In this document: positions 16,050 through 22,617 of the stretch, in pieces | How the letters are laid out: each line of letters opens with the position of its first letter | How positions within the stretch are numbered: the first letter of the stretch is position 1 | Origin: Rhizobium ecuadorense | GTDB lineage: Bacteria > Pseudomonadota > Alphaproteobacteria > Rhizobiales > Rhizobiaceae | NCBI RefSeq assembly: GCF_001187535.1 | Contig: NZ_LFIO01001217.1 | Location: 1 to 33,556, forward strand | Direction: 5' to 3' | DNA: 33,556 nt | Notes under the pieces: model-generated | Told to the model about the DNA's origin: nothing | The model's input: only the letters and a program-made list of their open reading frames with translations | Database searches by the model: none | Program-made: the position numbers and the translations under genes

Positions 16050-17177
16050 ATGCGGGGATCTACTTTAGAAGACAAGCTTATTGGAGCATCCGGTCGACCA
16101 AGTGGGTTCGACTGTATGCGCATCGTGCTCGCGTTGATCGTTTTGTGTCTGCACAGTCTAACCACCTCCTACGGCACGGGTTTGGACTTTGCTTGGGATA
16201 CCTGGCTCTACGGTCCCTGGTTGCGCTTGGTGCTGCCAATGTTCTTTGCTCTTAGCGGCTTCCTAGTAGCCGGAAGTTTTATGCGGTCAAAATCGATCAT
16301 TCACTTCCTTGGACTGCGCTTTCTCCGTATCTATCCCGCTTTGGCCGTTGAAGTTCTGCTCTCTGCTTTGATACTCGGCCCGATCGTGACCACGGTCGCA
16401 TTTTCGCAGTATTTCGGAAGTGAGATGTTCTTCCGTTACCTGCTCAACATTACCGGTCATATCTACTACTATCTTCCCGGCGTTTTCGCCGATAACCCGT
16501 ATCCCAACAAGGTCAACGGGCAGCTCTGGACAGTGCCGTTCGAGCTACTTTGCTATATTAGTTTGACTGCCGCAGTCCTCGTTGGCTTCACAAAGAAGCG
16601 GCAGTTCTTCATGCTGGCATGTTTGGTTATGTTGATCGCTTACCCTATTGCCCGGTTTTTCGTTCACGGCGGTGAACTCCCAGTCACAGCGACGAAAGTA
16701 CCAGGGAACGTGCTCGTCGAGACTTTCCTATGGGGCGTGGTTTGCTATCAGTATCGCGATAGATTGCCGTTTGGAGTGATCCCGTTTGGCGTGGCACTCG
16801 GTATCAGCCTCGCTCTGTTGTCAGGCTTACCAATGGGCGAGTACTTTTGCGCCCCGTTCGTGGCCTACCTGACCGTCGCGCTCGGCCTGCTCAATCCGCG
16901 CCGCATCAACTTCCTGCAGGGAGCCGACTATTCGTATGGGGTCTTTCTCTATCATTTCGCAATCCAGCAGGCGGTGGTCGATCTGTTGCCATCGCTGCGG
17001 ACATGGTGGGCAGTGATCGCAATAAGCCTGCCAGCGTCGATTTTGGTTGCTGCGGCGTCCTGGCACTTTGTCGAAATGCCAGCTTTGAAGCTCAAGGGAT
17101 GGTTACCCGTTCACCTGCCGATGCCCTTTATCAGAGACCGGCGCGCGGAAGTTGCAAAGGAGTTCGGTGAAAGCTAG
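16050..17177 (+). CDS. Acyltransferase family 3 membrane protein
   Basis: The 375-aa protein is an integral membrane acyltransferase of the OafA/ExoZ type, which adds acetyl or similar groups to extracellular sugars. It opens with RPSGFDCMRIVLALIVLCLHS (typical His in the first helix). It has MFFALSGFLVAGSF and LRFLRIYPAL, then a long stretch with QLWTVPFELLCYI, and ends with YGVFLYHFAIQ and HFVEMP. About ten membrane helices are visible. The GAGGG before ATG 16050 supports the start. It is the first gene of the exopolysaccharide locus and converges on a glycosyltransferase, whose 3' end it overlaps by 47 bp. The substrate sugar is not predictable. Confidence 0.88.
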   Translation: MRGSTLEDKLIGASGRPSGFDCMRIVLALIVLCLHSLTTSYGTGLDFAWDTWLYGPWLRLVLPMFFALSGFLVAGSFMRSKSIIHFLGLRFLRIYPALAVEVLLSALILGPIVTTVAFSQYFGSEMFFRYLLNITGHIYYYLPGVFADNPYPNKVNGQLWTVPFELLCYISLTAAVLVGFTKKRQFFMLACLVMLIAYPIARFFVHGGELPVTATKVPGNVLVETFLWGVVCYQYRDRLPFGVIPFGVALGISLALLSGLPMGEYFCAPFVAYLTVALGLLNPRRINFLQGADYSYGVFLYHFAIQQAVVDLLPSLRTWWAVIAISLPASILVAAASWHFVEMPALKLKGWLPVHLPMPFIRDRRAEVAKEFGES

Positions 17178-18198
17178 AAGTAGAGAGGCTCCCCGCTTCA
17201 AGGCGGGAAGCTCTTTCTAGTCTTTTTCTTCTAAAGGTCTTGCTGAGCTCGACGACGTCGGCCGTCGGATCAATGTCATTGAAATGGCGCGGTGTTTCCG
17301 AAGAAGTTACTGCGTGGGGACGACCGTATCGGCGGCGCCCGCGTTCGAACCCGTCCGCAATAAGCCCGACAAAATCATTATAAAGCCCTTTGAAGGCAAG
17401 GCCGAAGGCGAGGCCAAAACGATAAGACTTCGCAGCTTGAATCATCCCGTGCATCTGGGTCCGAGCCATGGCCCACCGCGCGACAGAGGGATTGATGCCT
17501 TCAACTTCCGAAACGGCGATATCAAGGGCTTCCAAAGAGCCTCGGGCCATCGCAAATCTGCTTATCGACATTGATGTCGCTGATTGCCGGTAGCCGATCA
17601 GGTATTCGGGAACACATACCACTTCGCCAACGGCCGCCAGCTTAATCTGCATCAGATAATCTTCACTGCCGCGGACGCGCTCATCGTATCCTCCAACGGC
17701 AACGGCCGCGCTCCGACGAATAACGATGCCTGAACCAGTCCCAACAAAATTGTGCACTATCGATCTTTGCAGCGCAGTGCCGTTTATGGCGATCGAAGGT
17801 TTCGTCTCGATGATGTTGCTATTCTCGTCTATTCGCCGAAGGAACGAATAAGCAAAGGCAGAGTTCTCGCCGACTCGGTCTAACTCTTTGACTAGCTTCT
17901 CCAAATAGGTCGGATGCCAAAGATCATCTGCGTCTAGTGGCGCTATATATCTTCCGGATGCCTGCTCGATTCCATAATTCCGCGCACCTGGGAGCTTCCG
18001 ATTAGTTATCGTGTGCACGGCTATCCGGCGGTCATGCTGTTGTAAGGACTCTGCAATTTGCCCCGACGTATCAGTTGATCCGTCATTGACAATAATGATT
18101 TCAATATCAGTCAGCGTCTGCGCGCCGGCACTAGCGACGGTTTCGCGAAGCGTGCGTTCACCGTTATAACAAGGAATAATGACCGATACGATTGGCAC
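17131..18198 (-). CDS. Family 2 glycosyltransferase
   Basis: I place the start at GTG 18198, where GGAG lies about 5 nt upstream; an ATG at 18360 would add 54 residues with no homology. The 355-aa product is a GT-A enzyme: VSVIIPCYNGERTL at the N-terminus, IEIIIVNDGSTD, GARNYGIEQASGRYIAPLDADD with the metal-binding DAD, and GGYDERVRGSEDYLMQIKL with the acceptor-base ED. It probably transfers one sugar of the exopolysaccharide repeat at the inner membrane. The C-terminal 75 residues are basic and less conserved, and their coding region contains the terminator of the convergent acyltransferase gene. The gene is transcribed against the main locus, so it has its own promoter. Confidence 0.85.
   Translation of the reverse strand: MPIVSVIIPCYNGERTLRETVASAGAQTLTDIEIIIVNDGSTDTSGQIAESLQQHDRRIAVHTITNRKLPGARNYGIEQASGRYIAPLDADDLWHPTYLEKLVKELDRVGENSAFAYSFLRRIDENSNIIETKPSIAINGTALQRSIVHNFVGTGSGIVIRRSAAVAVGGYDERVRGSEDYLMQIKLAAVGEVVCVPEYLIGYRQSATSMSISRFAMARGSLEALDIAVSEVEGINPSVARWAMARTQMHGMIQAAKSYRFGLAFGLAFKGLYNDFVGLIADGFERGRRRYGRPHAVTSSETPRHFNDIDPTADVVELSKTFRRKRLERASRLEAGSLSTSSFHRTPLQLPRAGL
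17184..17228 (+). terminator. Rho-independent terminator of acyltransferase gene
   Basis: CCCGC (17192-17196) and GCGGG (17203-17207) with loop TTCAAG form the core. Imperfect outer pairing of GAGGCT with AAGCTC extends it. TCTTTCTAGTCTTTTTCTTC follows. It starts just 6 nt after the acyltransferase stop. It lies inside the coding region of the opposing glycosyltransferase. Confidence 0.65.
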
Positions 18199-18699
18199 AG
18201 GATCTCCGCTGGCATGGGACTTGCCAAAATTTTTATTACTAAAGGTTTTCTTGTTAATCGAGTGTGATCGGTCGAAAAAAACCGCAAATAGTGAAAATCG
18301 GTTGTCCGGTTCAGGGCCGCCAGGTTTTGTAAATCGACAGCATGGCCAGAGAGAGCGCATTCCAGTGGTGAAGAGGCGATGTTAGAGAATGCGCGGGGTT
18401 CGGTCGGTTGGTGGAATGGCGACGGCGACAGAGCGGCCACACCGGCGATTGACCTCTTCGCCCCATGGATTGGCCCGGCTTGGTTTTCCTTATGTATGCC
18501 GACAGTCCCAAAAAGCGCTCATACCAAAGGGCATCTTCCAACCCGCGACCGGAATTCTCGCAGAGGAGTTGTCGGCCACAATGACGATGTGTCTGTGTCG
18601 GAGCGGTGCGAGAAGCAAAGCGGGGCGTCGCGCTTGTCGGTCAATATTCCTTATCTCGATCCTTCGCTGCTTCAGTACGATGCAGATTGGGGTCGGAGC
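18199..18699. other. Gap with a possible transposase relic
   Basis: This holds the promoter region of the leftward glycosyltransferase, which is AT-rich (several AAAA and TTTT runs around 18220-18300), and then the transposase-like fragment listed separately. Rightward open frames (for example 18389-18820) look like shadows of that relic and have no recognisable domain. Confidence 0.3.
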
Positions 18700-18702
18700 C
18701 AC
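18490..18702 (-). pseudogene. Degenerate DDE-transposase fragment
   Basis: Leftward translation gives DRQARRPALLLAPLRHRHIV followed by IVADNSSA, which resembles the region ending in the first catalytic Asp of IS701/IS4-like transposases (family pattern close to RRIVVVADSSFA). The match is short and neither end of an element is visible. The frame is open for only 70 codons, and the flanking regions do not continue the homology in any frame I could follow. If right, an insertion sequence once lay upstream of the RTX gene and has mostly decayed. Confidence 0.35.
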
Positions 18703-18714
18703 TCCAAACCGACA

Positions 18715-18960
18715 TTTATCATTGATCCCAAAATTGGACGATACGTTAATGTCTAAGGAGATAGCTCGCGGCGCTCAATCGACAGCCAAATGCTTGCTGA
18801 AGTATGCAACCCCCGAGTGATATAATCAAGGCGCTCGCGCCCCCACCGTAATATTTACCTAGTACGTTTACGTTAATTGTCGATTAAACGGATTCCCATT
18901 TCAAACAATGTTAGTAGCCTCCCACGCGATGGAAATTAAATCGGGAGATGTGGATTTGGC
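18715..18960. repeat. Copy 1 of a diverged tandem duplication upstream of RTX gene
   Basis: This segment shares ordered blocks with 19077-19328: ATTGAyCCCAAAATTGG, ACGTTAATGTC, ATAGCTC, the ACGTTAATT palindrome, CAATGTTAGTAGC, TCCC, and GAGATGTGGAT. The offset grows from 362 to 368 bp, so small indels have accumulated. Both copies are non-coding or have lost coding potential. Confidence 0.75.
18870..18888. promoter_or_regulatory. Palindromic operator-like site 1
   Basis: The site reads CGTTAAT (18871-18877), five bases, ATTAA (18883-18887). The inner TTAAT/ATTAA is a perfect inverted repeat. Related sites occur at 19107-19123 and 19238-19254, and a half site (ACGTTAATGTC) at 18743-18753. The repetition at matching places in both tandem copies makes a regulator-binding role likely. 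Confidence 0.4.
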
Positions 18961-19106
18961 TACGTCAAAAAGCAGTAATAACGCAAGAAAGGCCATACTG
19001 ATTCGAGGAGTTAAACTCGTTATTTCGGCATTGACAGCGTGCGCGGATGTGAGCCAGAGCTAAGTCAAATGCACAATTTGTCATTGACCCCAAAATTGGT
19101 CTTTGA

Positions 19107-19123
19107 CGTTAATGTCGCATTAA
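19107..19123. promoter_or_regulatory. Palindromic operator-like site 2
   Basis: CGTTAAT (19107-19113), GTCGC, then ATTAA (19119-19123). The inner five-base arms pair perfectly. It corresponds to the half site at 18743-18753 in copy 1, which has lost its right arm. Confidence 0.4.
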
Positions 19124-19237
19124 GCAAATAGCTCATGGAGTTGTATCCATATCGAATAGTTGGTGAAATGTCTATAATGATTCAATCTTCGATTGAGTAT
19201 ATCCGAGGCTTTAACAGTATTCACCATGGTACAGTCA

Positions 19238-19254
19238 CGTTAATTATCGTTTAA
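19238..19254. promoter_or_regulatory. Palindromic operator-like site 3
   Basis: CGTTAAT (19238-19244), TATCG, then TTTAA (19250-19254), one mismatch from a perfect inverted repeat. It is the counterpart of site 1 and lies about 117 bp before the RTX start, a plausible distance for an activator or repressor. Confidence 0.35.
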
Positions 19255-19370
19255 ATAGGGTTGCTATTTAGGACAATGTTAGTAGCGTCCCGCGTGAGGG
19301 AAGTTAAATCCTGAGATGTGGATAAGCTAACCCAAAACATCAGTACATAAGTTAACAGGGAGTATAAAAA

Positions 19371-20420
19371 GTGGCTACAATTAATCTTCAGCCGGGACAG
19401 AACGGCGACTTTTCTGATCAAGCAGGTCCAGTTAATGTCTACGGCACAGACGGAAGCGATAACATTGTCGGAACTGATGCCCATGACAATCTGCGCGGCG
19501 GGATCGGGAACGACATCTTGGTCGGCGGCGCTGGCGACGACTTCCTCGATGGTGGCGAAGGCAACGATAAGATGTATGGCGGCGTAGGTAACGACACTTA
19601 TGTCGTGCAAAGCGCTCAGGACGTAGTGGTGGAACTCGCTGGCGAGGGTATTGACCACGTTAAGTCATACATCAGCTATACCCTGCGTCCCAATGTCGAA
19701 AACCTGACGCTCATGGGCGAAGATAACCTTAATGGCTCCGGCAACGAGCTTAACAACACCATCAAGGGAAACAGCGGAAACAACACCCTCTTCGGCGGCG
19801 ACGGCGACGACAGCTTATTGGGTCTGACGGGCAACGATATCATCCGCGGTGGCAACGGTAATGACTTCATGGATGGTGGCACCGGTGTTGACTTGGTGTC
19901 TTACAAAGACGCGATCAATGGAGTGACGGTCGATCTTTCGATCAACACAAAGTCGCAGGACACAATCGGTGCTGGCCGCGACACGTTGAAAAACTTCGAG
20001 AATCTTGAAGGCTCCATTTTTGCGGACAAGCTGTCTGGCGATTCCGGGGACAACAAGATCGCGGGCCTGGATGGCAACGATGCGATCCGCGGCGGGGCCG
20101 GCAACGATGATATCACCGGTGGAGCAGGCGCAGACACAATCGTGTTCGAGGCTGCTGGAATTGCCAACGGCGTCGATCGAATCCGCGATTTCCAATCCGG
20201 TATCGACTCGCTGCAATTCAACAAGGCCGATTACGACGTCAACGCTTTATTCACGTCGAGTGACAAGAGTGAGGCGGAAGGCGCGGGCGCGCAGTTCGTC
20301 TTTAACACGAAAACCTACGCACTTTACTACGATGCAGATGGTGAGGGCGGAAATGCTGCAATCCATATCGCAGATTTCACCCCAGTGACCGTACACGCAG
20401 AAGATATCCACATCGTTTGA
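19371..20420 (+). CDS. Secreted RTX calcium-binding protein (NodO/WgeA-like)
   Basis: The 349-aa protein starts at GTG 19371, with GGGAG about 8 nt upstream. It is acidic, lacks Cys and lacks an N-terminal signal. Nonapeptide calcium-binding repeats occur in three groups: GGIGNDILVGGAGDDFLDGG and on to GGVGNDTY (43-77), FGGDGDDSLLGLTGND to GGTG (141-172), and LSGDSGDNKIAGLDGND to GGAGADT (221-256). The last ~75 residues form the C-terminal region typical of type I secretion signals. No catalytic domain is visible. The closest functional models are NodO of Rhizobium leguminosarum and WgeA (ExpE1) of Sinorhizobium, both exported by type I systems and both almost entirely repeat. The exporter PrsD/PrsE-like pair lies downstream. 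It is probably a surface or matrix protein that binds polysaccharide in a calcium-dependent way. Confidence 0.9.
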   Translation: MATINLQPGQNGDFSDQAGPVNVYGTDGSDNIVGTDAHDNLRGGIGNDILVGGAGDDFLDGGEGNDKMYGGVGNDTYVVQSAQDVVVELAGEGIDHVKSYISYTLRPNVENLTLMGEDNLNGSGNELNNTIKGNSGNNTLFGGDGDDSLLGLTGNDIIRGGNGNDFMDGGTGVDLVSYKDAINGVTVDLSINTKSQDTIGAGRDTLKNFENLEGSIFADKLSGDSGDNKIAGLDGNDAIRGGAGNDDITGGAGADTIVFEAAGIANGVDRIRDFQSGIDSLQFNKADYDVNALFTSSDKSEAEGAGAQFVFNTKTYALYYDADGEGGNAAIHIADFTPVTVHAEDIHIV

Positions 20421-20430
20421 TGGTTGGTCT

Positions 20431-20458
20431 GAACGCGCCGGTAACAATCGGCGCGTTC
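20431..20458 (+). terminator. Hairpin after RTX gene
   Basis: GAACGCGCCG (20431-20440) and CGGCGCGTTC (20449-20458) are perfect 10-bp arms around an 8-nt loop, 11 nt past the RTX stop. There is no T-run, but stem strength and position support a terminator or a 3' stabiliser that would boost RTX mRNA relative to downstream genes. Confidence 0.65.
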
Positions 20459-20480
20459 AATCACAAGTAATTAAATAATG

Positions 20481-20613
20481 CCGTTCTTCGTTAACACCAA
20501 ACCCACCTCTGCACGTTACTAGGACGCTCATGGAGAGGGCGGAAACGCCGTAGCCATATCGCACATTTCTCCCAGTGACCGTGCAAGCAGAAGATATCCC
20601 ACATCGTCTGATG
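20481..20613 (+). pseudogene. Decayed second copy of the RTX gene 3' end
   Basis: This region matches the last ~42 codons of the RTX gene at an offset of 189-190 bp. It keeps GTTCTTCGTTAACACCAAA, GGAGAGGGCGGAAACGCC, CATATCGCAC, CCCAGTGACCGTGCAAGCAG and AAGATATCCCACATCGT. It has an in-frame TAG replacing the Tyr-Asp codons and small indels, so it cannot be translated as a C-terminal tail. Confidence 0.75.
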
Positions 20614-20622
20614 TTTGGTTCT

Positions 20623-20650
20623 GAGCGCGCCGCTCGTCAGCGGCGCGTTC
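20623..20650 (+). terminator. Second hairpin, duplicate of the RTX terminator
   Basis: GAGCGCGCCGCT (20623-20634) and AGCGGCGCGTTC (20639-20650) pair over 12 positions with one G-T, around the loop CGTC. It is the duplicated form of the hairpin at 20431-20458 and lies 40 bp before the next gene. Its stem is longer than the first, perhaps under selection to isolate RTX transcription from the downstream operon. Confidence 0.6.
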
Positions 20651-20690
20651 GAGGAAAAATAATTTAACTAATCTCGCAGGCCGCATCCCG

Positions 20691-21479
20691 ATGCTTTCAA
20701 TTCTAATTTGTACCACCGGTGGAGGCTACCTGCAGGAGGTTGTCGACACATTTCGGCGAGAGACCGATGTGCCGCTGGAGATCGTCATCGTAGTCGACGA
20801 TCCGAGCGCAGATGTGGCCCACTTCAGTGAGCTGGCGGCCATGGACAAGCGGTTGAAGATACATGTCAATCCATCAAACCTCGGGTTGACGAAAAGCCTG
20901 AATGTCGGCCTTCGCATTGCGAGCGGCGATGTGATTGTCCGAAACGACGATGATGACATTCCAACCGCGCAGAGACTCGCCAAGATCTATGCGCATTTTC
21001 AGGCAACTTCAGCTGATTTCGTATACTCGTTTGCCGAGGGGAAATCTGAAGGCAATAGTTCGACTTGGGCAATCAAAGGTCCGATCGAGGGCCACGAAAT
21101 AGTGGCCGCGCTCCGAAAAAGAAACTTCATTGTCGCATCGACGGTTGCGTATCGCCGGAGCCGAGTGGTCGACATTGGCGGCTATTGTGAACCTTTCAGA
21201 TATGCTCAGGACTACGAACTCTATCTTCGATCCGCCCGCCAGGGGCTGACGTTCTCCTGCATTCCGGAGCAACTCATCCAGCGCCGGTACTCGGCAGAAT
21301 CTATCACCGTGGCCAAGCGGAAAAGACAGGCTTTATTTTCATTCGCAGCACGATTGATGGACATATCGGAAGCCGGCTCTCTCTCAGACGCAGCACGGAC
21401 CATCCTCAAGTACTCCTTCATTCTTCTAACTCCAAATTTTTTCAGGCGCCTTCGAAGGAGTGTAGGTTTTGGCAAGTAG
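20691..21479 (+). CDS. Family 2 glycosyltransferase
   Basis: The 262-aa protein has MLSILICTTGG at the start, PLEIVIVVDDPS, NPSNLGLTKSLNVGLRIASG, and the metal site RNDDDDIPT (about 83-91), then GGYCEPFRYAQDYELYLR with the acceptor-base Asp. This is a compact GT-A enzyme, without membrane anchors apart from a hydrophobic C-terminal patch, and would act at the inner membrane face on a lipid-linked exopolysaccharide repeat. GCAGG lies at moderate spacing before ATG 20691. Its stop overlaps the start of the next gene by 11 nt, suggesting an operon with it. Confidence 0.85.
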   Translation: MLSILICTTGGGYLQEVVDTFRRETDVPLEIVIVVDDPSADVAHFSELAAMDKRLKIHVNPSNLGLTKSLNVGLRIASGDVIVRNDDDDIPTAQRLAKIYAHFQATSADFVYSFAEGKSEGNSSTWAIKGPIEGHEIVAALRKRNFIVASTVAYRRSRVVDIGGYCEPFRYAQDYELYLRSARQGLTFSCIPEQLIQRRYSAESITVAKRKRQALFSFAARLMDISEAGSLSDAARTILKYSFILLTPNFFRRLRRSVGFGK

Positions 21480-22575
21480 AAAGAAAATGCTTGTAGTCGG
21501 TGCTCGCGGGATCACCGGGCACGAAGGAGGAGTCGAGAAGTTTGCTGAGGAATTCTGCAAGCGTGCTTCAGAGATTATCGACGTAGAGGCTACCTGCCTA
21601 AAACACGACGACCGTGCCCACTCGTCGGTAAGAGTTCACGTAACCGGCACATTTGGTTTCGGAAAGACCGATAAGATATTATATTACATGAAGGCAGCTT
21701 GGCTGTGCTTAACTGGACGTTACGACTACGTCTTTTTGCTTGGTATAAATTCAGCCGCGCTCGGCTTGTTTACTCGCCTCAACCCCCGTCGACGCCCGCT
21801 GGTGACGGTGCGGAGCGGTTCCATAGATTACCTTCTCCCAAAATGGGGCCGGTTAGCTAAGTTTTACTTCCGTTTTTCGGAAAAGACGATGCGATTTGCT
21901 GATCACGTTATCGCGGTTTCGCCCAGTATTCAGCGTCACCTTAGTAGAAAAGCGATTGCTGCTACCCTTGTCCGGAATGGGATTACTAGAGACGAGGGCG
22001 CGGTTGAAACTCAGCGCGTTGGCGCTCTAGCCGTTGGCCGGATTACGAGCCAGAAGAACTATTCGGTGTTGGTCGAGGCTGCTAGCGTCTTGAACTCAAC
22101 ACCCGTCACGATCGTCGGTGGGCCCGATAAGACGAATGAAATTGACGTTTTGTCTTCGGATATCGTGCGCCGCGGGCTGGTAAACCTCAGGATGGAGGGT
22201 GCTCTCAATCGGCAGGAGGTCTATGAACGACTTCGCAAGGCCGCGGTTTTTGTTAACTGCTCGATACACGAGGGTATGTCCAATTCGGTCCTCGAAGCAA
22301 TACAATGCGGTGCGCCCGTTCTGCTTTCGGACATTGACGCCAATCGCGACCTCCAACTGCCAGATGTTCACTACTTCGATCCCAACAATGGCACCCAGCT
22401 CGCTGATTTGATCGAGCAAGCCCTGCTCGATCCCGAATCGTTCACGGTAAATCGGAATCTATTTCCCGATTGGGATGAGGTCGTTGAAACAATATTGGCG
22501 AAGATCGGCGTATCCAATGACAATGATATTCATCCCATCCACAATCGCGAGTCCAGCAAAGCGGTTGCCGCTTAA
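21469..22575 (+). CDS. Family 4 glycosyltransferase
   Basis: I accept the TTG start at 21469 because AAGGAG lies about 8 nt before it; an ATG at 21487 is the alternative. The 368-aa protein has a GT-B layout. The N-terminal half has GARGITGHEGGVEKFAEEF, a Gly-rich acceptor-side loop. The C-terminal half has VGRITSQKNYSVLVEAASVL, then VNCSIHEGMSNSVLEAIQCG with the nucleotide-sugar Glu motif (EGxxxxxLE). It is likely cytoplasmic or peripheral at the inner membrane. It overlaps the upstream glycosyltransferase and precedes the exporter by a short gap, so it belongs to the same operon. Confidence 0.85.
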   Translation: MASRKKMLVVGARGITGHEGGVEKFAEEFCKRASEIIDVEATCLKHDDRAHSSVRVHVTGTFGFGKTDKILYYMKAAWLCLTGRYDYVFLLGINSAALGLFTRLNPRRRPLVTVRSGSIDYLLPKWGRLAKFYFRFSEKTMRFADHVIAVSPSIQRHLSRKAIAATLVRNGITRDEGAVETQRVGALAVGRITSQKNYSVLVEAASVLNSTPVTIVGGPDKTNEIDVLSSDIVRRGLVNLRMEGALNRQEVYERLRKAAVFVNCSIHEGMSNSVLEAIQCGAPVLLSDIDANRDLQLPDVHYFDPNNGTQLADLIEQALLDPESFTVNRNLFPDWDEVVETILAKIGVSNDNDIHPIHNRESSKAVAA

Positions 22576-22617
22576 GCGTTGGATCGTGAGGGCAGGACCC
22601 AACAAGTGCAGTCAAAA

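Larger units (their letters stand above)
19077..19328. repeat. Copy 2 of the tandem duplication, leading into RTX gene
   Basis: This copy is adjacent to the RTX gene and should hold its functional promoter. It is less GC-rich than its flanks. A TATAAT at 19173-19178 has no suitable -35. Shared blocks with copy 1 are described in that entry. After GAGATGTGGAT the two copies diverge. Confidence 0.75.

Noticed and set aside
18389..18820. Rightward 143-codon frame before the RTX gene
   Set aside because: It runs opposite the transposase-like relic and into the non-coding tandem repeat; composition is irregular.
18715..19328. CRISPR-like repeat array
   Set aside because: There are only two diverged copies about 365 bp apart with no regular short repeats and spacers, so this is a tandem duplication.
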